Source: Janthinobacterium sp. UMAB-56 (GTDB taxonomy: Bacteria > Pseudomonadota > Gammaproteobacteria > Burkholderiales > Burkholderiaceae_D). Taken from it: a stretch of DNA of 47,697 nucleotides. This document shows positions 15,708-24,440 of the stretch, in pieces (position 1 is the stretch's first letter; every line of letters starts with the position of its first letter). The position numbers were made by a program, and so were the translations under genes. The stretch covers positions 140,672-188,368 of the forward strand of contig NZ_LT607651.1 of the NCBI RefSeq assembly GCF_900095265.1, in the 5' to 3' direction. The notes under the pieces are model-generated. The model worked only from the letters and a program-made list of their open reading frames with translations. It did not search any database and was not told the origin of the DNA.

Positions 15708-16475
15708 TCACCACAGCTTGCCCAAAGGCATGACCAAGCCGCTGAACAGCGACCAGTCCGGCGACGCCGCCGTCAAACCGCGCGCCATGCCGATATCGAT
15801 GGCCAGCCGTGGCGTGGGACTGTAGGTGGCGGCCAGCAGCACCTGGGCCGTGGCTGGCGCGCCGTGCAAACGCGTGCCCGACACTTCCGCCGTGGCGCCC
15901 CAGCGATCGCTGACGGGCAGGGAAAAGGAGGCGGCCCAGCCCGTTTGCACCCTGCCCGCACCAGGGTCGGAAGCGCCCAGGCGCGTGGCGCTCACGTTGG
16001 CATCCACGTGCACGGCGCCCAGGTCGCGGCTGACGATGCCGTTCAGCGACACGTCGCTCTTGCCGCTGCCGATGCTGTCCTTGGCCGTCGGCAATTTCCA
16101 GCCCAGTTCCAGGCCCAGCGCCGTGGCGCTGTCGAGCAAAAAGGCGCGCTTGAGCACGAGCGTCGTGTCACCCACGCTCGTTTCGCGCCGGCCCGTGTCA
16201 TCGCGCGCACGCACGTAGCCTTCGCCTGCGAGCAGCACGCCCCATTCCGGATTGAACGCCAGTTTGAAGGTGTATGGCAGGCTGGCGCGGCGCGTATCAT
16301 CCGTCTTCGACAGCAGGCCGCCGGCCTCGAATTCCAGCTGGCCCGGCACAGGCAGCTGGGCGGGACTGGCGACGGAAGGACGATACGGCAGGACGGGATC
16401 GCCCTCCTGCGCCTGCGCCAGGGGCGCCAGGGCTAGCCACAGCAGGGAGAAACACAGCAAGCGGGGAGACGGCAT
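15708..16475 (-). CDS. outer-membrane transporter-like protein
   Basis: A 255-residue protein with a signal peptide (MPSPRLLCFSLLWLALAPLAQA). The mature part alternates polar and apolar residues in beta-hairpin fashion. Features are QLEFEAGGLLSKTDD, YTFKLAFNPEWGVLLAGEGYV, TTLVLKRAFLL and LGLELGWKLPTAKDSIGSGKSD, close to the PF13557 (phenol MetA) outer-membrane family. It ends with a Trp after a final strand (LFSGLVMPLGKLW), as outer-membrane barrels often end in an aromatic residue. Its cargo is unknown. The chosen ATG at 16475 gives a proper signal peptide; longer frames do not. Neighbours give no hint of function. Confidence 0.72.
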   Translation of the reverse strand: MPSPRLLCFSLLWLALAPLAQAQEGDPVLPYRPSVASPAQLPVPGQLEFEAGGLLSKTDDTRRASLPYTFKLAFNPEWGVLLAGEGYVRARDDTGRRETSVGDTTLVLKRAFLLDSATALGLELGWKLPTAKDSIGSGKSDVSLNGIVSRDLGAVHVDANVSATRLGASDPGAGRVQTGWAASFSLPVSDRWGATAEVSGTRLHGAPATAQVLLAATYSPTPRLAIDIGMARGLTAASPDWSLFSGLVMPLGKLW

Positions 16476-16554
16476 GGAAGACCGGGAAGTAGTCAATACG
16501 CAATAGCGCAATAACGACAGCCTAGCACCAAGCCCGGGCGTCCGTGTTGCACAA

Positions 16555-18210
16555 TCAAGCCAGGCGCCGCACACCCTGTCTGGCGGGCCGCACTGGCCGG
16601 CGCAGCGGCGTGACGTTGCTGGACGCTGGCACGGCGATGCGTTCGGCCTGGGCATGCAGGCGGAACACGCCCACCAGTTCCGTCAAAGTCTGCGCCTGGT
16701 CTTGCAGCGATTCGGCGGCGGCGGCCGCCTCCTCCACCAGGGCCGCGTTTTGCTGCGTCACCTGGTCCATTTGCAAGACGGCCTGGTTGACTTGCTCGAT
16801 GCCGGCGCTCTGCTCGGCGCTGGCGGCCGTGATTTCCTGCATGATGTCGGCCACCTGGCGCACGCTGGCGACCACTTCATCCATCGTCTTGCCCGCGTCA
16901 TGCACAAGTTTGGAGCCGACTTCCACCTGCTCGACGGAGTCGCCGATCAGGGTCTTGATTTCCTTGGCCGCCTGGCTGGACCTCTGCGCCAGGTTGCGCA
17001 CTTCGGCTGCGACGACGGCAAAGCCGCGCCCCTCCTCGCCCGCCCGGGCCGCTTCCACGGCCGCGTTCAAGGCCAGGATGTTGGTCTGGAAAGCGATGCC
17101 GTCGATGACGCTGATGATGTCGACAATCTTGCGCGAGGATGCATTGATCGATTCCATCGTCTGCACCACCTGCCCTACCACGGCGCCGCCCTTGCCTGCC
17201 ACGTCGGATGCGGCGCCGGCCAGCGCATTGGCCTGGCGTGCATTGTCCGCGTTCTGGCGCACGGCCGACGTCAGCTGTTCCATCGACGATGCCGTTTCTT
17301 CCAGCGAACTGGCCTGCTCTTCCGTGCGCGACGACAAGTCCAGGTTGCCCTGGGCGATTTCGCCCGAGGCCGTGTTAATGGTGTCCGTACCCGAACGCAC
17401 TTGGCTGACGATGCCCACCAGTTTGTCGCGCATGCCTTTCATGGCAAACAGCAGGCTGGTGCTGTCGTGGCTGGCCGTGAGGATCTCCACGGTGAGGTCA
17501 CCCTCGGCGATGGCGCCGGCGATCTTGACGGCATACGCCGGCTCGCCGCCCAACTGGCGGGTCAAGCCCCGCGTAATCAGCGCGCCCAGCGCCAGCCCGG
17601 CCGCCACGCTGCCCAGCACCAGCGCAATCATGAAGCTGCGGCTGGCCTGGTACACGCCGGACGCCTGGGCGGCGGCAGCCTTGGCACGTTCTTCTTTCTG
17701 CAGGGAAAGCTTATCCAGCACGCCGTCAAGTTCATCGGCATGCAGCCGCGTCTTGTTCAACAGCTCTGTCAACTGGGCGCTGCGCTGGGCCAGCGGCTCG
17801 CTTGCCGCCAGTGCCAGCGCCTGCTGCATGGTGGCGATATACTCCGCTTCCACGGCCGCAAAGCGGGCAAACAATTCCTTGGCGGCCGGCGTGACAAACA
17901 GCGGCTGTGCCTTGGCAAGATAGCTTTTGTTCAAATCGAGAAATTTGGCGATGTCGGCCTGGCGCGTGGCGCGCTCCTCGGCGGTGGTGGCCAGCAAGAA
18001 ATTGCTGCGCGCGCGTCCCACCTTGATCAAGGCGATATTGGCTTCCTTGATGTACGACAAGCCCAGCAATTCTCCGGTGTACATCTGCCCCGCCATGGTA
18101 TCGATCTTGCCCATGTTGAAGATGCCGATGCCCGCCACGATGGCCCCCAGCAACGCGACACCGAAAAATGCCGCCAGCAAGCGCGTTCCCACCTTCATCC
18201 GGTTCAACAT
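16555..18210 (-). CDS. methyl-accepting chemotaxis protein
   Basis: A 551-residue MCP of Tar-like topology. Membrane segment 1 is about residues 10-31, the periplasmic 4HB_MCP ligand domain about 33-190, membrane segment 2 about 192-212, then HAMP (to about 265). The cytoplasmic coiled-coil has Glu/Gln-rich methylation regions ([21 protein letters not shown]) and the signalling tip [20 protein letters not shown] followed by [18 protein letters not shown]. The C-terminus ends in VRRLA, without an NWETF-type CheR-docking pentapeptide. It would send attractant or repellent signals to CheA/CheW; the ligand is unknown. No che genes are nearby, so it is an orphan receptor. Confidence 0.94.
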   Translation of the reverse strand: MLNRMKVGTRLLAAFFGVALLGAIVAGIGIFNMGKIDTMAGQMYTGELLGLSYIKEANIALIKVGRARSNFLLATTAEERATRQADIAKFLDLNKSYLAKAQPLFVTPAAKELFARFAAVEAEYIATMQQALALAASEPLAQRSAQLTELLNKTRLHADELDGVLDKLSLQKEERAKAAAAQASGVYQASRSFMIALVLGSVAAGLALGALITRGLTRQLGGEPAYAVKIAGAIAEGDLTVEILTASHDSTSLLFAMKGMRDKLVGIVSQVRSGTDTINTASGEIAQGNLDLSSRTEEQASSLEETASSMEQLTSAVRQNADNARQANALAGAASDVAGKGGAVVGQVVQTMESINASSRKIVDIISVIDGIAFQTNILALNAAVEAARAGEEGRGFAVVAAEVRNLAQRSSQAAKEIKTLIGDSVEQVEVGSKLVHDAGKTMDEVVASVRQVADIMQEITAASAEQSAGIEQVNQAVLQMDQVTQQNAALVEEAAAAAESLQDQAQTLTELVGVFRLHAQAERIAVPASSNVTPLRRPVRPARQGVRRLA

Positions 18211-18335
18211 GATTCCTCCCTAGACTCGCCGATACTCGATGCAACTGAAGCATGCTGGTCTGAATATAAAGAAAAAACACGGAAAAAAATACTCGGATTG
18301 TCACCAAACTACAATTCATTGATATGCAACAACAT

Positions 18336-18367
18336 GCAAAACGGCTTGCCATGCTAGACAAGCCGTT
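18336..18367 (-). terminator. intrinsic terminator of the copper operon
   Basis: AACGGCTTG (18340-18348) and CAAGCCGTT (18359-18367) form a perfect 9-bp stem with a 10-base loop. On the minus strand it is followed by TTTTG. It lies 27 bases after the stop of the multicopper oxidase gene. The T run is short, so efficiency is uncertain. Confidence 0.6.
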
Positions 18368-18393
18368 CGCTGCTATCCCGTTAACGCCGGGAC

Positions 18394-19779
18394 TTAATGC
18401 CCGCCATGGCCGGTCGGCTTGCGCACCGTCATTTGCACGCCGCCGGTAACCACCGGCTTGCCCGCCCCCTGGCCACGCACGGGTTCCGGCAAGGCGCCCG
18501 TCCATTCATAGGCCAGGCTGCCGGCCGGGTGCTTGTACCAGCCCGTGTCGCTGTAGTCGCCCGGCTTCTGATCCTTGCGCACCTTCACCGTGGTAAACAT
18601 GCCGCCCATGCCGATGGCGCCGAAGGGCCCCTCGCCAGCCATCATCGGCAAGGTATTGTCGGGAATCGGCATCTGCATCTCGCTCATGTCGGCCATGCCC
18701 CGCTCGCCCATCACCATGTAGCCGGGCACGAGCTGGTTGATCTTCGCCGCCACGCCCTGGTGGTCGACGCCTATCATGGTCGGCACGTCATGTCCCATGG
18801 CATTCATCGTGTGGTGCGACTTGTGGCAGTGGAAAGCCCAGTCGCCCAGGTCGGTGGCGGTGAATTCCACGGCGCGCATCTGGCCCACGGCAATATCCGT
18901 CGTCACTTCGGGCCAGCGCGATTCGGGCCGCGTCCAGCCGCCATCCGTGCCCGTCACCTCGAATTCGTGGCCATGCATGTGGATCGGGTGATTGGTCATG
19001 GTCAGATTGCCCACGCGCACGCGCACCTTGTCGCCCTGGCGCACCACCATGGGGGCGATGCCGGGGAAGACACGGCTGTTGAAGGTGAACAGATTGAAAT
19101 CCGCCATGGTCGTGATCTTCGGCGTGTAGCTGCCCGGATCAATGTCGTAGTTGCTGAGCAAGAAGACGAAATCGCGGTCCACCTTCATGAAGTTCGGGTC
19201 TTTCGGGTGCGTCACCCAGAAACCCATCATGCCCATGGCCATCTGCGTCATTTCATCGGCATGCGGGTGGTACATGAAGGTGCCGGGGCGCCTGGCGATG
19301 AATTCATAGACGAAGGTCTTGCCTGGAGCAATGCCTGGCTGGGTCAGTCCCGTGACGCCATCCATGCCGTTGGGCAGGCGCTGGCCATGCCAGTGCACGC
19401 TGGTGTGTTCCGGCAATTTATTGGTGACAAAAATACGCACGCGGTCGCCCTCCACCACTTCGATGGTGGGACCGGGCGACTGGCCGTTGTAGCCCCAGAG
19501 ATTGGCCATCATGCCGGGCGCCAGTTCGCGCACGACGGGTTCGGCCACGAGATGAAATTCCTTGACGTTGTTGTTCATGCGCCAGGGCAATGACCAGCCA
19601 TTCAGGGTGACAACCGGCTGGTAAGGGCGCCCGTTCGGCGGTGGCGGCGGCGCCTTGGTATCCGCGCCGGCCATGCTGACGGCTTCCGGCAGGGAAGCCG
19701 CGCCCACGCGGCTGACGGCCGCGGCACTCAAGGCGACAGCGCCCGCATTCATGAAAAAGTTTCTACGTGTAATCATCAT
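18394..19779 (-). CDS. multicopper oxidase (copper-tolerance type)
   Basis: A 461-residue three-cupredoxin oxidase. All four copper motifs are intact: HWHG at 129-132, HPH at 171-173, HPIHMHGH at 264-271, and HCHKSHH at 317-323. The type 1 site is Cys318 with His323 and axial Met328. The N-terminus has a twin Arg before a hydrophobic stretch (ITRRNFFMNAGAVALSA), which fits Tat export of a folded cofactor protein. A Met-rich C-terminal part (MADMSEMQMPIPDNTLPMM, GAIGMGGM) resembles the Met-rich regions of CueO and CopA, which oxidise Cu(I). The start overlaps the stop of the TolC-like gene (TAATG). It ends the copper operon. Confidence 0.92.
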   Translation of the reverse strand: MMITRRNFFMNAGAVALSAAAVSRVGAASLPEAVSMAGADTKAPPPPPNGRPYQPVVTLNGWSLPWRMNNNVKEFHLVAEPVVRELAPGMMANLWGYNGQSPGPTIEVVEGDRVRIFVTNKLPEHTSVHWHGQRLPNGMDGVTGLTQPGIAPGKTFVYEFIARRPGTFMYHPHADEMTQMAMGMMGFWVTHPKDPNFMKVDRDFVFLLSNYDIDPGSYTPKITTMADFNLFTFNSRVFPGIAPMVVRQGDKVRVRVGNLTMTNHPIHMHGHEFEVTGTDGGWTRPESRWPEVTTDIAVGQMRAVEFTATDLGDWAFHCHKSHHTMNAMGHDVPTMIGVDHQGVAAKINQLVPGYMVMGERGMADMSEMQMPIPDNTLPMMAGEGPFGAIGMGGMFTTVKVRKDQKPGDYSDTGWYKHPAGSLAYEWTGALPEPVRGQGAGKPVVTGGVQMTVRKPTGHGGH

Positions 19780-21137
19780 TATTCCTTGTTGGCAGGGCCG
19801 CTGCCATTGATGGCCGATTGCAATGCCGTTTGGGCGATCCAGAAATCGCGCTGGGTCTCGATGGCGCTGTTCACGCTGGCAACTTGTTCGCGCGCGTCGG
19901 CCAGCAACTCGAACACGCTGGCCAGCATGCCGTTGTAGCGCAGCAATACTTCATGCGAGATGGCCTTGCGCAGTGGCACAACTTCATCGCGGTAGTGGCG
20001 CGCCAGGTCATAAGCCGTGCGGTAGCTCGAATACGCCTCGCGCACTTCGGAGCGGGCCCGCACCGCCGTGCCCGCCGTGCGCTGCAGCGACTGCTCATAC
20101 AAGGCTTGCGCCTTGGCATTGCGCGCCGAACCCCAGTCGAACAAAGGCAGCTCCAGCGACACGGCATAGCCGTTCTCGCGCGGCGCCTCGCTCGTGCTCT
20201 TGTTCGTGTAGCCGACGTCGAGCACATTGATGAAACCCGTTACCTTCGACAGGCCCAGCGCGCTGGCCGTGGCGTGCGCGTCGAGCTTCGCGCTCTGCAC
20301 GTCGAGGCGCTGCTCCATGGCTTGCGCCTCGATATTGCCGGCGTCCACTGCCTGGGCCGGCAAGTCGGGCAGGCGCGACGGCAAAGTAAAAGCCGTTTGC
20401 CTGCCCCACAGGCCCAGCAAGCGCGTCAGGTGCTCGCGCGTGGCGGTGGCCTGGTGGCGCGCGCGGGCCAGGTCGCCGACGGCGTCCGCATAAAACACTT
20501 GCTGGCGGGCCTGGTCCAGGCGGCTCCAGTTGCCCGCCTGCCGCAAGCGCGTGGCCAGTTCGGCACCCACCTCGGCCGACAGCAGCGCCCGCTGCATGAA
20601 AGCTTCCGTCTGCACGGCGGCCACGGCATTGAAGTAGGCGCGGCGCGTGTCTGCCGCCAGTTGCACGGCGCTGCTGGCGGCCTGCAGTTTGGCTTGCTGG
20701 AAACGGCCCCGCTCGATGTTCACGCGCAGCGGCATGGTCAGCAATCCGGCCAGGTCGAAGCTGACACTCCGGTCGATTTCATTGCCCTGGCTGCCATGCG
20801 AGCGGCCGAAGGACAGGCCAGGGTTGCGCAAACGCCCCGCTTGCACCAGATCCGCCTCGGACGCGCCCAGTTCGGCCAGTGCCACTTTCATGCCCTGGTT
20901 GTTCATCAGGGCAATGCGCACGGCGCTGTCGGCGTCCAAAGGCCGGGCCAGCAGGGATGCCAATTTTTCCTCGCCACCCTGGTCCGCCAGCGCTGCGGGG
21001 GCGCCCGTGCGGGCGTCGGCCAGCGCGGACACCGTCTGCATGCCGCCATCGGGGCTGAAGCTGGCGCAGCCGCCGAGCAGCAGGATGATCGCCAGCGCCA
21101 GCGGCGTGCGGCAATATGCTTGCTTGAAAGTGGCCAT
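19779..21137 (-). CDS. TolC family outer-membrane lipoprotein (copper operon)
   Basis: A 452-residue outer-membrane efflux-type protein. The N-terminus has a lipobox (ILLLGGCASF), so it should be lipid-anchored. Two OEP-type repeats can be seen: the first with AVRIALMNNQGMKVALAELG and the second with SLELPLFDWGSARNAKA followed by long helices and YNGMLASVFELLADA. The pattern resembles TolC/CusC channels. In this operon it may help move copper out or form part of the envelope copper system; no RND pump or membrane fusion gene is adjacent. The ATG at 21137 has AAGGAC 8 bases upstream. It overlaps the oxidase start by one base. Confidence 0.88.
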   Translation of the reverse strand: MATFKQAYCRTPLALAIILLLGGCASFSPDGGMQTVSALADARTGAPAALADQGGEEKLASLLARPLDADSAVRIALMNNQGMKVALAELGASEADLVQAGRLRNPGLSFGRSHGSQGNEIDRSVSFDLAGLLTMPLRVNIERGRFQQAKLQAASSAVQLAADTRRAYFNAVAAVQTEAFMQRALLSAEVGAELATRLRQAGNWSRLDQARQQVFYADAVGDLARARHQATATREHLTRLLGLWGRQTAFTLPSRLPDLPAQAVDAGNIEAQAMEQRLDVQSAKLDAHATASALGLSKVTGFINVLDVGYTNKSTSEAPRENGYAVSLELPLFDWGSARNAKAQALYEQSLQRTAGTAVRARSEVREAYSSYRTAYDLARHYRDEVVPLRKAISHEVLLRYNGMLASVFELLADAREQVASVNSAIETQRDFWIAQTALQSAINGSGPANKE

Positions 21138-21138
21138 G

Positions 21139-21489
21139 TCAGTGTCCTTCATGCTGGTGTTGCGGGGCGGGCCGGGCGGCAGGTTCGGCGCTGGGCTTAT
21201 CCATTGGCATTTTGTGGCCATCCATCTTGTGGCCCTTCATCTTCATCATGCCCATGTGGCCACCGGCCTTGCCGACTTTGTCGTTGCCGGCGCGCCAGGC
21301 CTGGTCGGGCGTGGCGTCGTCCTCGGCGGCGGGACGGTAGCCGGTGAAGGCGGAGCGGTAGGTGGCGGCGGGCACGGGTGCTTGCGCGTCTTGCGGGGCG
21401 GGCATGGTGGCGGCGGCCGGACTGGCGGCATTGACGGCCAGCGGCAGCGAAACGCAGGCGGCCAGCGCGAGGCTGAATAATTGCTTCAT
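21139..21489 (-). CDS. periplasmic Met/His-rich putative copper-binding protein
   Basis: A 116-residue protein with a signal peptide (MKQLFSLALAACVSLPLAVNA). After an Ala/Pro-rich linker comes YRSAFTGYRPAAEDD and AWRAGN, then a metal-binding stretch GGHMGMMKMKGHKMDGHKM, and a His-rich end QHQHEGH. Met-X-X-Met and His-X-Met spacing of this type binds Cu(I) and Ag(I). It probably buffers or delivers periplasmic copper to the oxidase or the TolC-like channel. The stop is one base before the start of the TolC-like gene, so the two are coupled. The ATG at 21489 gives the signal peptide; the frame is open further upstream without a good start. Confidence 0.8.
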   Translation of the reverse strand: MKQLFSLALAACVSLPLAVNAASPAAATMPAPQDAQAPVPAATYRSAFTGYRPAAEDDATPDQAWRAGNDKVGKAGGHMGMMKMKGHKMDGHKMPMDKPSAEPAARPAPQHQHEGH

Positions 21490-21601
21490 GGTATACCTTG
21501 AATAAGGGGTATGGCGCGGCGGGCGCGCGACTGGAACACTGGCGCAGCCGCTGCAAGTTGTTGTGACGTGCGACGGCAGCACCGCCAGGTTCAACGGGCG
21601 G

Positions 21602-22018
21602 TCAGGTGGAGCGCGTGCTTCTTGGGGGACGTTCCGGGCCGGACGGGATATGCCCGGCGAACAGGGAATCGGGCGCCAGGGCCGGCGGCGGCGCGCGCAG
21701 GGTCAAGGCTTGCAAGGCGGGCATGCCGGGCGGCGCCGTGGCGCCCACGGTGCACGCCCCATGGTTGCTGCAATCGTGGCCAGCGTGCGTGGCGCCGCCG
21801 TCGTCCATGGCCATCTTCATCTGCGCCGGCTGGTCCGCCATCTGCATGTCGGCCATGTCGTGGCATTGGGGTGCTTGTATCACCTGGACGGTGACTGCCG
21901 CCACCCGCTCATCCACGCAGCAGCTGCGCATGGCCGACGCAAAGCCCTGCAAAGGCAGCGTGACGGCAAGCAGCCAGAGCAGCGAGCGGGTGAAAAAGCG
22001 GAAAAAGGCACGGTTCAT
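21602..22018 (-). CDS. CopL-like metal-binding protein, first gene of copper operon
   Basis: A 138-residue protein with an N-terminal membrane or signal segment (SLLWLLAVTLPLQGFASA). After it come metal-binding features: MRSCCVD, CHDMADMQMADQPAQMKMAMDDG, and HAGHDCSNHGAC. Small Cys/His/Met-rich proteins like this (CopL or DUF2946 type) lead copper operons in many proteobacteria and are thought to influence copper-responsive expression. The C-terminus is Pro/Arg-rich. The start at 22018 is only 7 bases from the -10 of the CueR-type promoter, so the leader is very short and the message may be nearly leaderless. A 112-base gap follows before the next gene. Confidence 0.75.
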   Translation of the reverse strand: MNRAFFRFFTRSLLWLLAVTLPLQGFASAMRSCCVDERVAAVTVQVIQAPQCHDMADMQMADQPAQMKMAMDDGGATHAGHDCSNHGACTVGATAPPGMPALQALTLRAPPPALAPDSLFAGHIPSGPERPPRSTRST

Positions 22019-22024
22019 GGCAGG

Positions 22025-22055
22025 ACTATAAACCTTCCCACATGGGGAAGGTCAA
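22025..22055 (-). promoter_or_regulatory. CueR-type copper-responsive promoter with operator
   Basis: On the minus strand TTGACC (22055-22050) and TATAGT (22030-22025) are separated by 19 bases. The spacer holds a perfect dyad, ACCTTCCC (22052-22045 as read on minus) and GGGAAGGT (22039-22032), with 5 bases between. This matches the known CueR operator of copA (ACCTTCC...GGAAGGT) in sequence and in the over-long spacer that MerR activators correct. It drives the copL-to-oxidase operon. No cueR gene is in this window. Confidence 0.9.
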
Positions 22056-22062
22056 GTCCATA

Positions 22063-22596
22063 TTAAGCGCGCCGGCCGTGCGTCAGCCAGATCACGTACA
22101 CGCCGTAGTAGCCCTGCCCTTCAAAGATGGCCTGGCCATCGGAAAAATGTATTTTTTGCACTTCATTGATAGTGAAATAGGCGCGGCCATCGGCCGCCTC
22201 CACGTCGCCGCAGTAACGGGCGCGGGGCCGGCAGTAGCCGCTGGCGCGCCCAATGGCCGACATCAGGTCGCCGATCATGAAGTCGGCCATCATTTCGGCC
22301 AGCAGCGGCCGGTGGCCGGCCAGCATGCGCGTGATGTCGGGGTAGCCGGCGTCCCTGAGCGCGGGCAGGTCGCTTTCTTCGTACTGCAAATCGTCGACGC
22401 GGCAATCCTCGACGAAACTGTTGAACGGCTCGTCGAGCAGTCCCGCCAGCGCCTTTTCCGGCACGCTCAGGCGAAACGGGTGCAGCGGCAGCACGCTGTG
22501 CTGGCCGTAGTTGAGTTCGCGGCAGTCGAGGCAGGCCAGCGGGTGGAACTGAGCAGCGACTTCGCAGCGGATGCCAATTTCTTGCTTAAAAGTCAT
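22063..22596 (-). CDS. hypothetical protein
   Basis: A 177-residue soluble protein that I do not recognise. It starts MTFKQEIGIRCEV and ends in a beta-rich block, INEVQKIHFSDGQAIFEGQG then YYGVYVIWLTHGRRA. It contains five cysteines, two of them in LACLDCREL, which could bind a metal, though no full site is evident. There is no signal peptide. The stop lies 8 bases upstream of the -35 of the copper promoter on the same strand, so its transcript could run through that promoter. An internal start is possible, as the region upstream of 22596 has no strong ribosome binding site. Confidence 0.6.
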   Translation of the reverse strand: MTFKQEIGIRCEVAAQFHPLACLDCRELNYGQHSVLPLHPFRLSVPEKALAGLLDEPFNSFVEDCRVDDLQYEESDLPALRDAGYPDITRMLAGHRPLLAEMMADFMIGDLMSAIGRASGYCRPRARYCGDVEAADGRAYFTINEVQKIHFSDGQAIFEGQGYYGVYVIWLTHGRRA

Positions 22597-22725
22597 CGAT
22601 ATCCATCCCCGCCATGCCCCTGGTTCTCGTTGTACCGCATCAGGGCCACATGGTAAGCGCTGGCGGGCAAACGGGACGGCCCAGATACAACACGGCGTAT
22701 CAGTGCATGCGGCGCGGCGCGCCTG

Positions 22726-24300
22726 TCAGGCGGGCTCCGTGATGCCCACGCGGTTGCGTCCATTTTCCTTGGCCACATACAGGGCAGCGTCGGCCGCCCG
22801 CAGCACGGTATCGGCGTCGCCGGCCTCCTGTTCCGAGGACACGACACCCAGCGACACTGTCACCGGGCCGGCGCCGGGAATGTCGGCGGCGGCCACCCTG
22901 GCACGCAGGCGCTCGGCCACCTGTAGCGCCACGTCCAGGTCGGCATCGGGCAGCAGCATGATGAATTCATCGCCGCCGTTGCGGCACAGCACGTCGGCAT
23001 CGCGCGAGCAGGCGCGCATCAGCTGCGCCAGACGCAGGATGACTGCATCGCCCACGGCATGGCCCCAGCGGTCGTTGACTTGCTTGAAATGGTCGATGTC
23101 GAGGGCGATGACGGAAAACGGACGCGCCTGCGCCTGCCAGGCTCCCAGCGCCGCTGCCATGCCGCGCCGGTTCGCCAGGCCCGTCAGCGGGTCCGTCTGC
23201 ACGTCGGTCTTCAACTTGCCGATTTTGTTCTGCAGCAGCCCCAGGCCCTTCAGCAAGGCTTTCTTGATCTGCGCCGCCTCCACATACCACGAGCGGATGG
23301 CGGCGATGTGCTCGGCCGTGCCAGGCGTGTCCATGCGCCGCGCGCCTTCGGCCAGCTGCACCAGGGGCCTGGAAATCAGGCTGGCCAGCCACCAGATGAA
23401 TGGCAGGCTCAGCAAGGCGATCGGCAAGGAATACCACACCGTGTTGGCCATCAGCTGATTCAGCGGCGCCAGGGTCATGGCCGTCGGTCGTTGCGCGACG
23501 ATGCCCCAACCCGTCGACGGCATGACGGCGTAGCCGGCCAGCATGTCCACGCCCAGGCTGTTGTGCATGCGCCGGTTGCCGCCGCCCTGCTGCGCAATGA
23601 TGGTGTCGATGACGGCATTGCTGCCAGCCACGTCGCCCAGGCGCTCGGGGTCCGGGTGGTATAGCAGGCGCCGGTTCTGGTCGACCACGTACAGATACGA
23701 GCCGTCGCGGTAGTAATGCTGGCCCAGCATGGTGTACAGGATGTTTTTCTGTTTCAGGTAAATGCTGCCGCCCACATAACCGAGGTAGCGTCCATCTTTG
23801 CCCAGGATGGGATGCGAAATGAAGACCACCAGGTTACCGGCCGAGGACATATACGGCTGCGTCACCAGCGGGCGCCGTTCGCGCAAGGCCTGCACGGCGC
23901 CAGCCGAATCGAGCGTGCGGTTTTTCAAGGCCAGGGTTTCCGGCGACACGCCCAGCACCTTGCCACGGGCATCGACGATGAGCACGGAATTGAAGCTGTT
24001 CGTTTGCAAACGCAGGCGCTGCACCTCGTCCGTCAACCAGCGCTCGTCGGCCATGCGCGATGCCAGGCTGCCGGCGCTGTAGGCCAGTTGCTGGCGCGCC
24101 GATTGCAGGAAATCCTCGGCCGTGCTGGCCAGTTTGCTCGCGTACGCATGGTTCGCTTGCAGGGTGGTATCGATCAGCAGTTGGCGCTGCACGCTGTAGC
24201 TGGCATAAAACGTATTGACCAGGGACACCAGGGCGCTGGCAAAGGCCACGAGCACGATCAAACGGCGCAAATTCATGCGCAGAAAAGGTTTAGTCCACAT
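22726..24300 (-). CDS. membrane-bound diguanylate cyclase with Cache sensor
   Basis: A 524-residue protein. Membrane segment 1 is about residues 13-31, followed by a periplasmic double-Cache domain (about 40-280; SVLIVDARGKVLGVSPETL and YLYVVDQNRRLLYHPDPE are typical strands). Membrane segment 2 is near 290-310 and a short helical linker with HAMP-like features precedes the GGDEF domain (TDPLTGLANRRGM). The active site GGDEF is at 442-446 and the I-site RDAD at 433-436, so it should make c-di-GMP with product inhibition. The ligand is unknown. The gene stands alone, with a 140-base gap to the FMN reductase gene. Confidence 0.92.
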   Translation of the reverse strand: MWTKPFLRMNLRRLIVLVAFASALVSLVNTFYASYSVQRQLLIDTTLQANHAYASKLASTAEDFLQSARQQLAYSAGSLASRMADERWLTDEVQRLRLQTNSFNSVLIVDARGKVLGVSPETLALKNRTLDSAGAVQALRERRPLVTQPYMSSAGNLVVFISHPILGKDGRYLGYVGGSIYLKQKNILYTMLGQHYYRDGSYLYVVDQNRRLLYHPDPERLGDVAGSNAVIDTIIAQQGGGNRRMHNSLGVDMLAGYAVMPSTGWGIVAQRPTAMTLAPLNQLMANTVWYSLPIALLSLPFIWWLASLISRPLVQLAEGARRMDTPGTAEHIAAIRSWYVEAAQIKKALLKGLGLLQNKIGKLKTDVQTDPLTGLANRRGMAAALGAWQAQARPFSVIALDIDHFKQVNDRWGHAVGDAVILRLAQLMRACSRDADVLCRNGGDEFIMLLPDADLDVALQVAERLRARVAAADIPGAGPVTVSLGVVSSEQEAGDADTVLRAADAALYVAKENGRNRVGITEPA

Positions 24301-24440
24301 GGCATCGGCAAGAGGGGCAATATTGCGCTAAAGAAAGGGCGCATTATACCGAGACACCCGTGCCAAACTTGAAATGTTGACACGCATGGTCAAAGAAAGT
24401 GTAGCGGCGGCAACGCAGAGCGCTGCCGCCCTGGCCTGCA

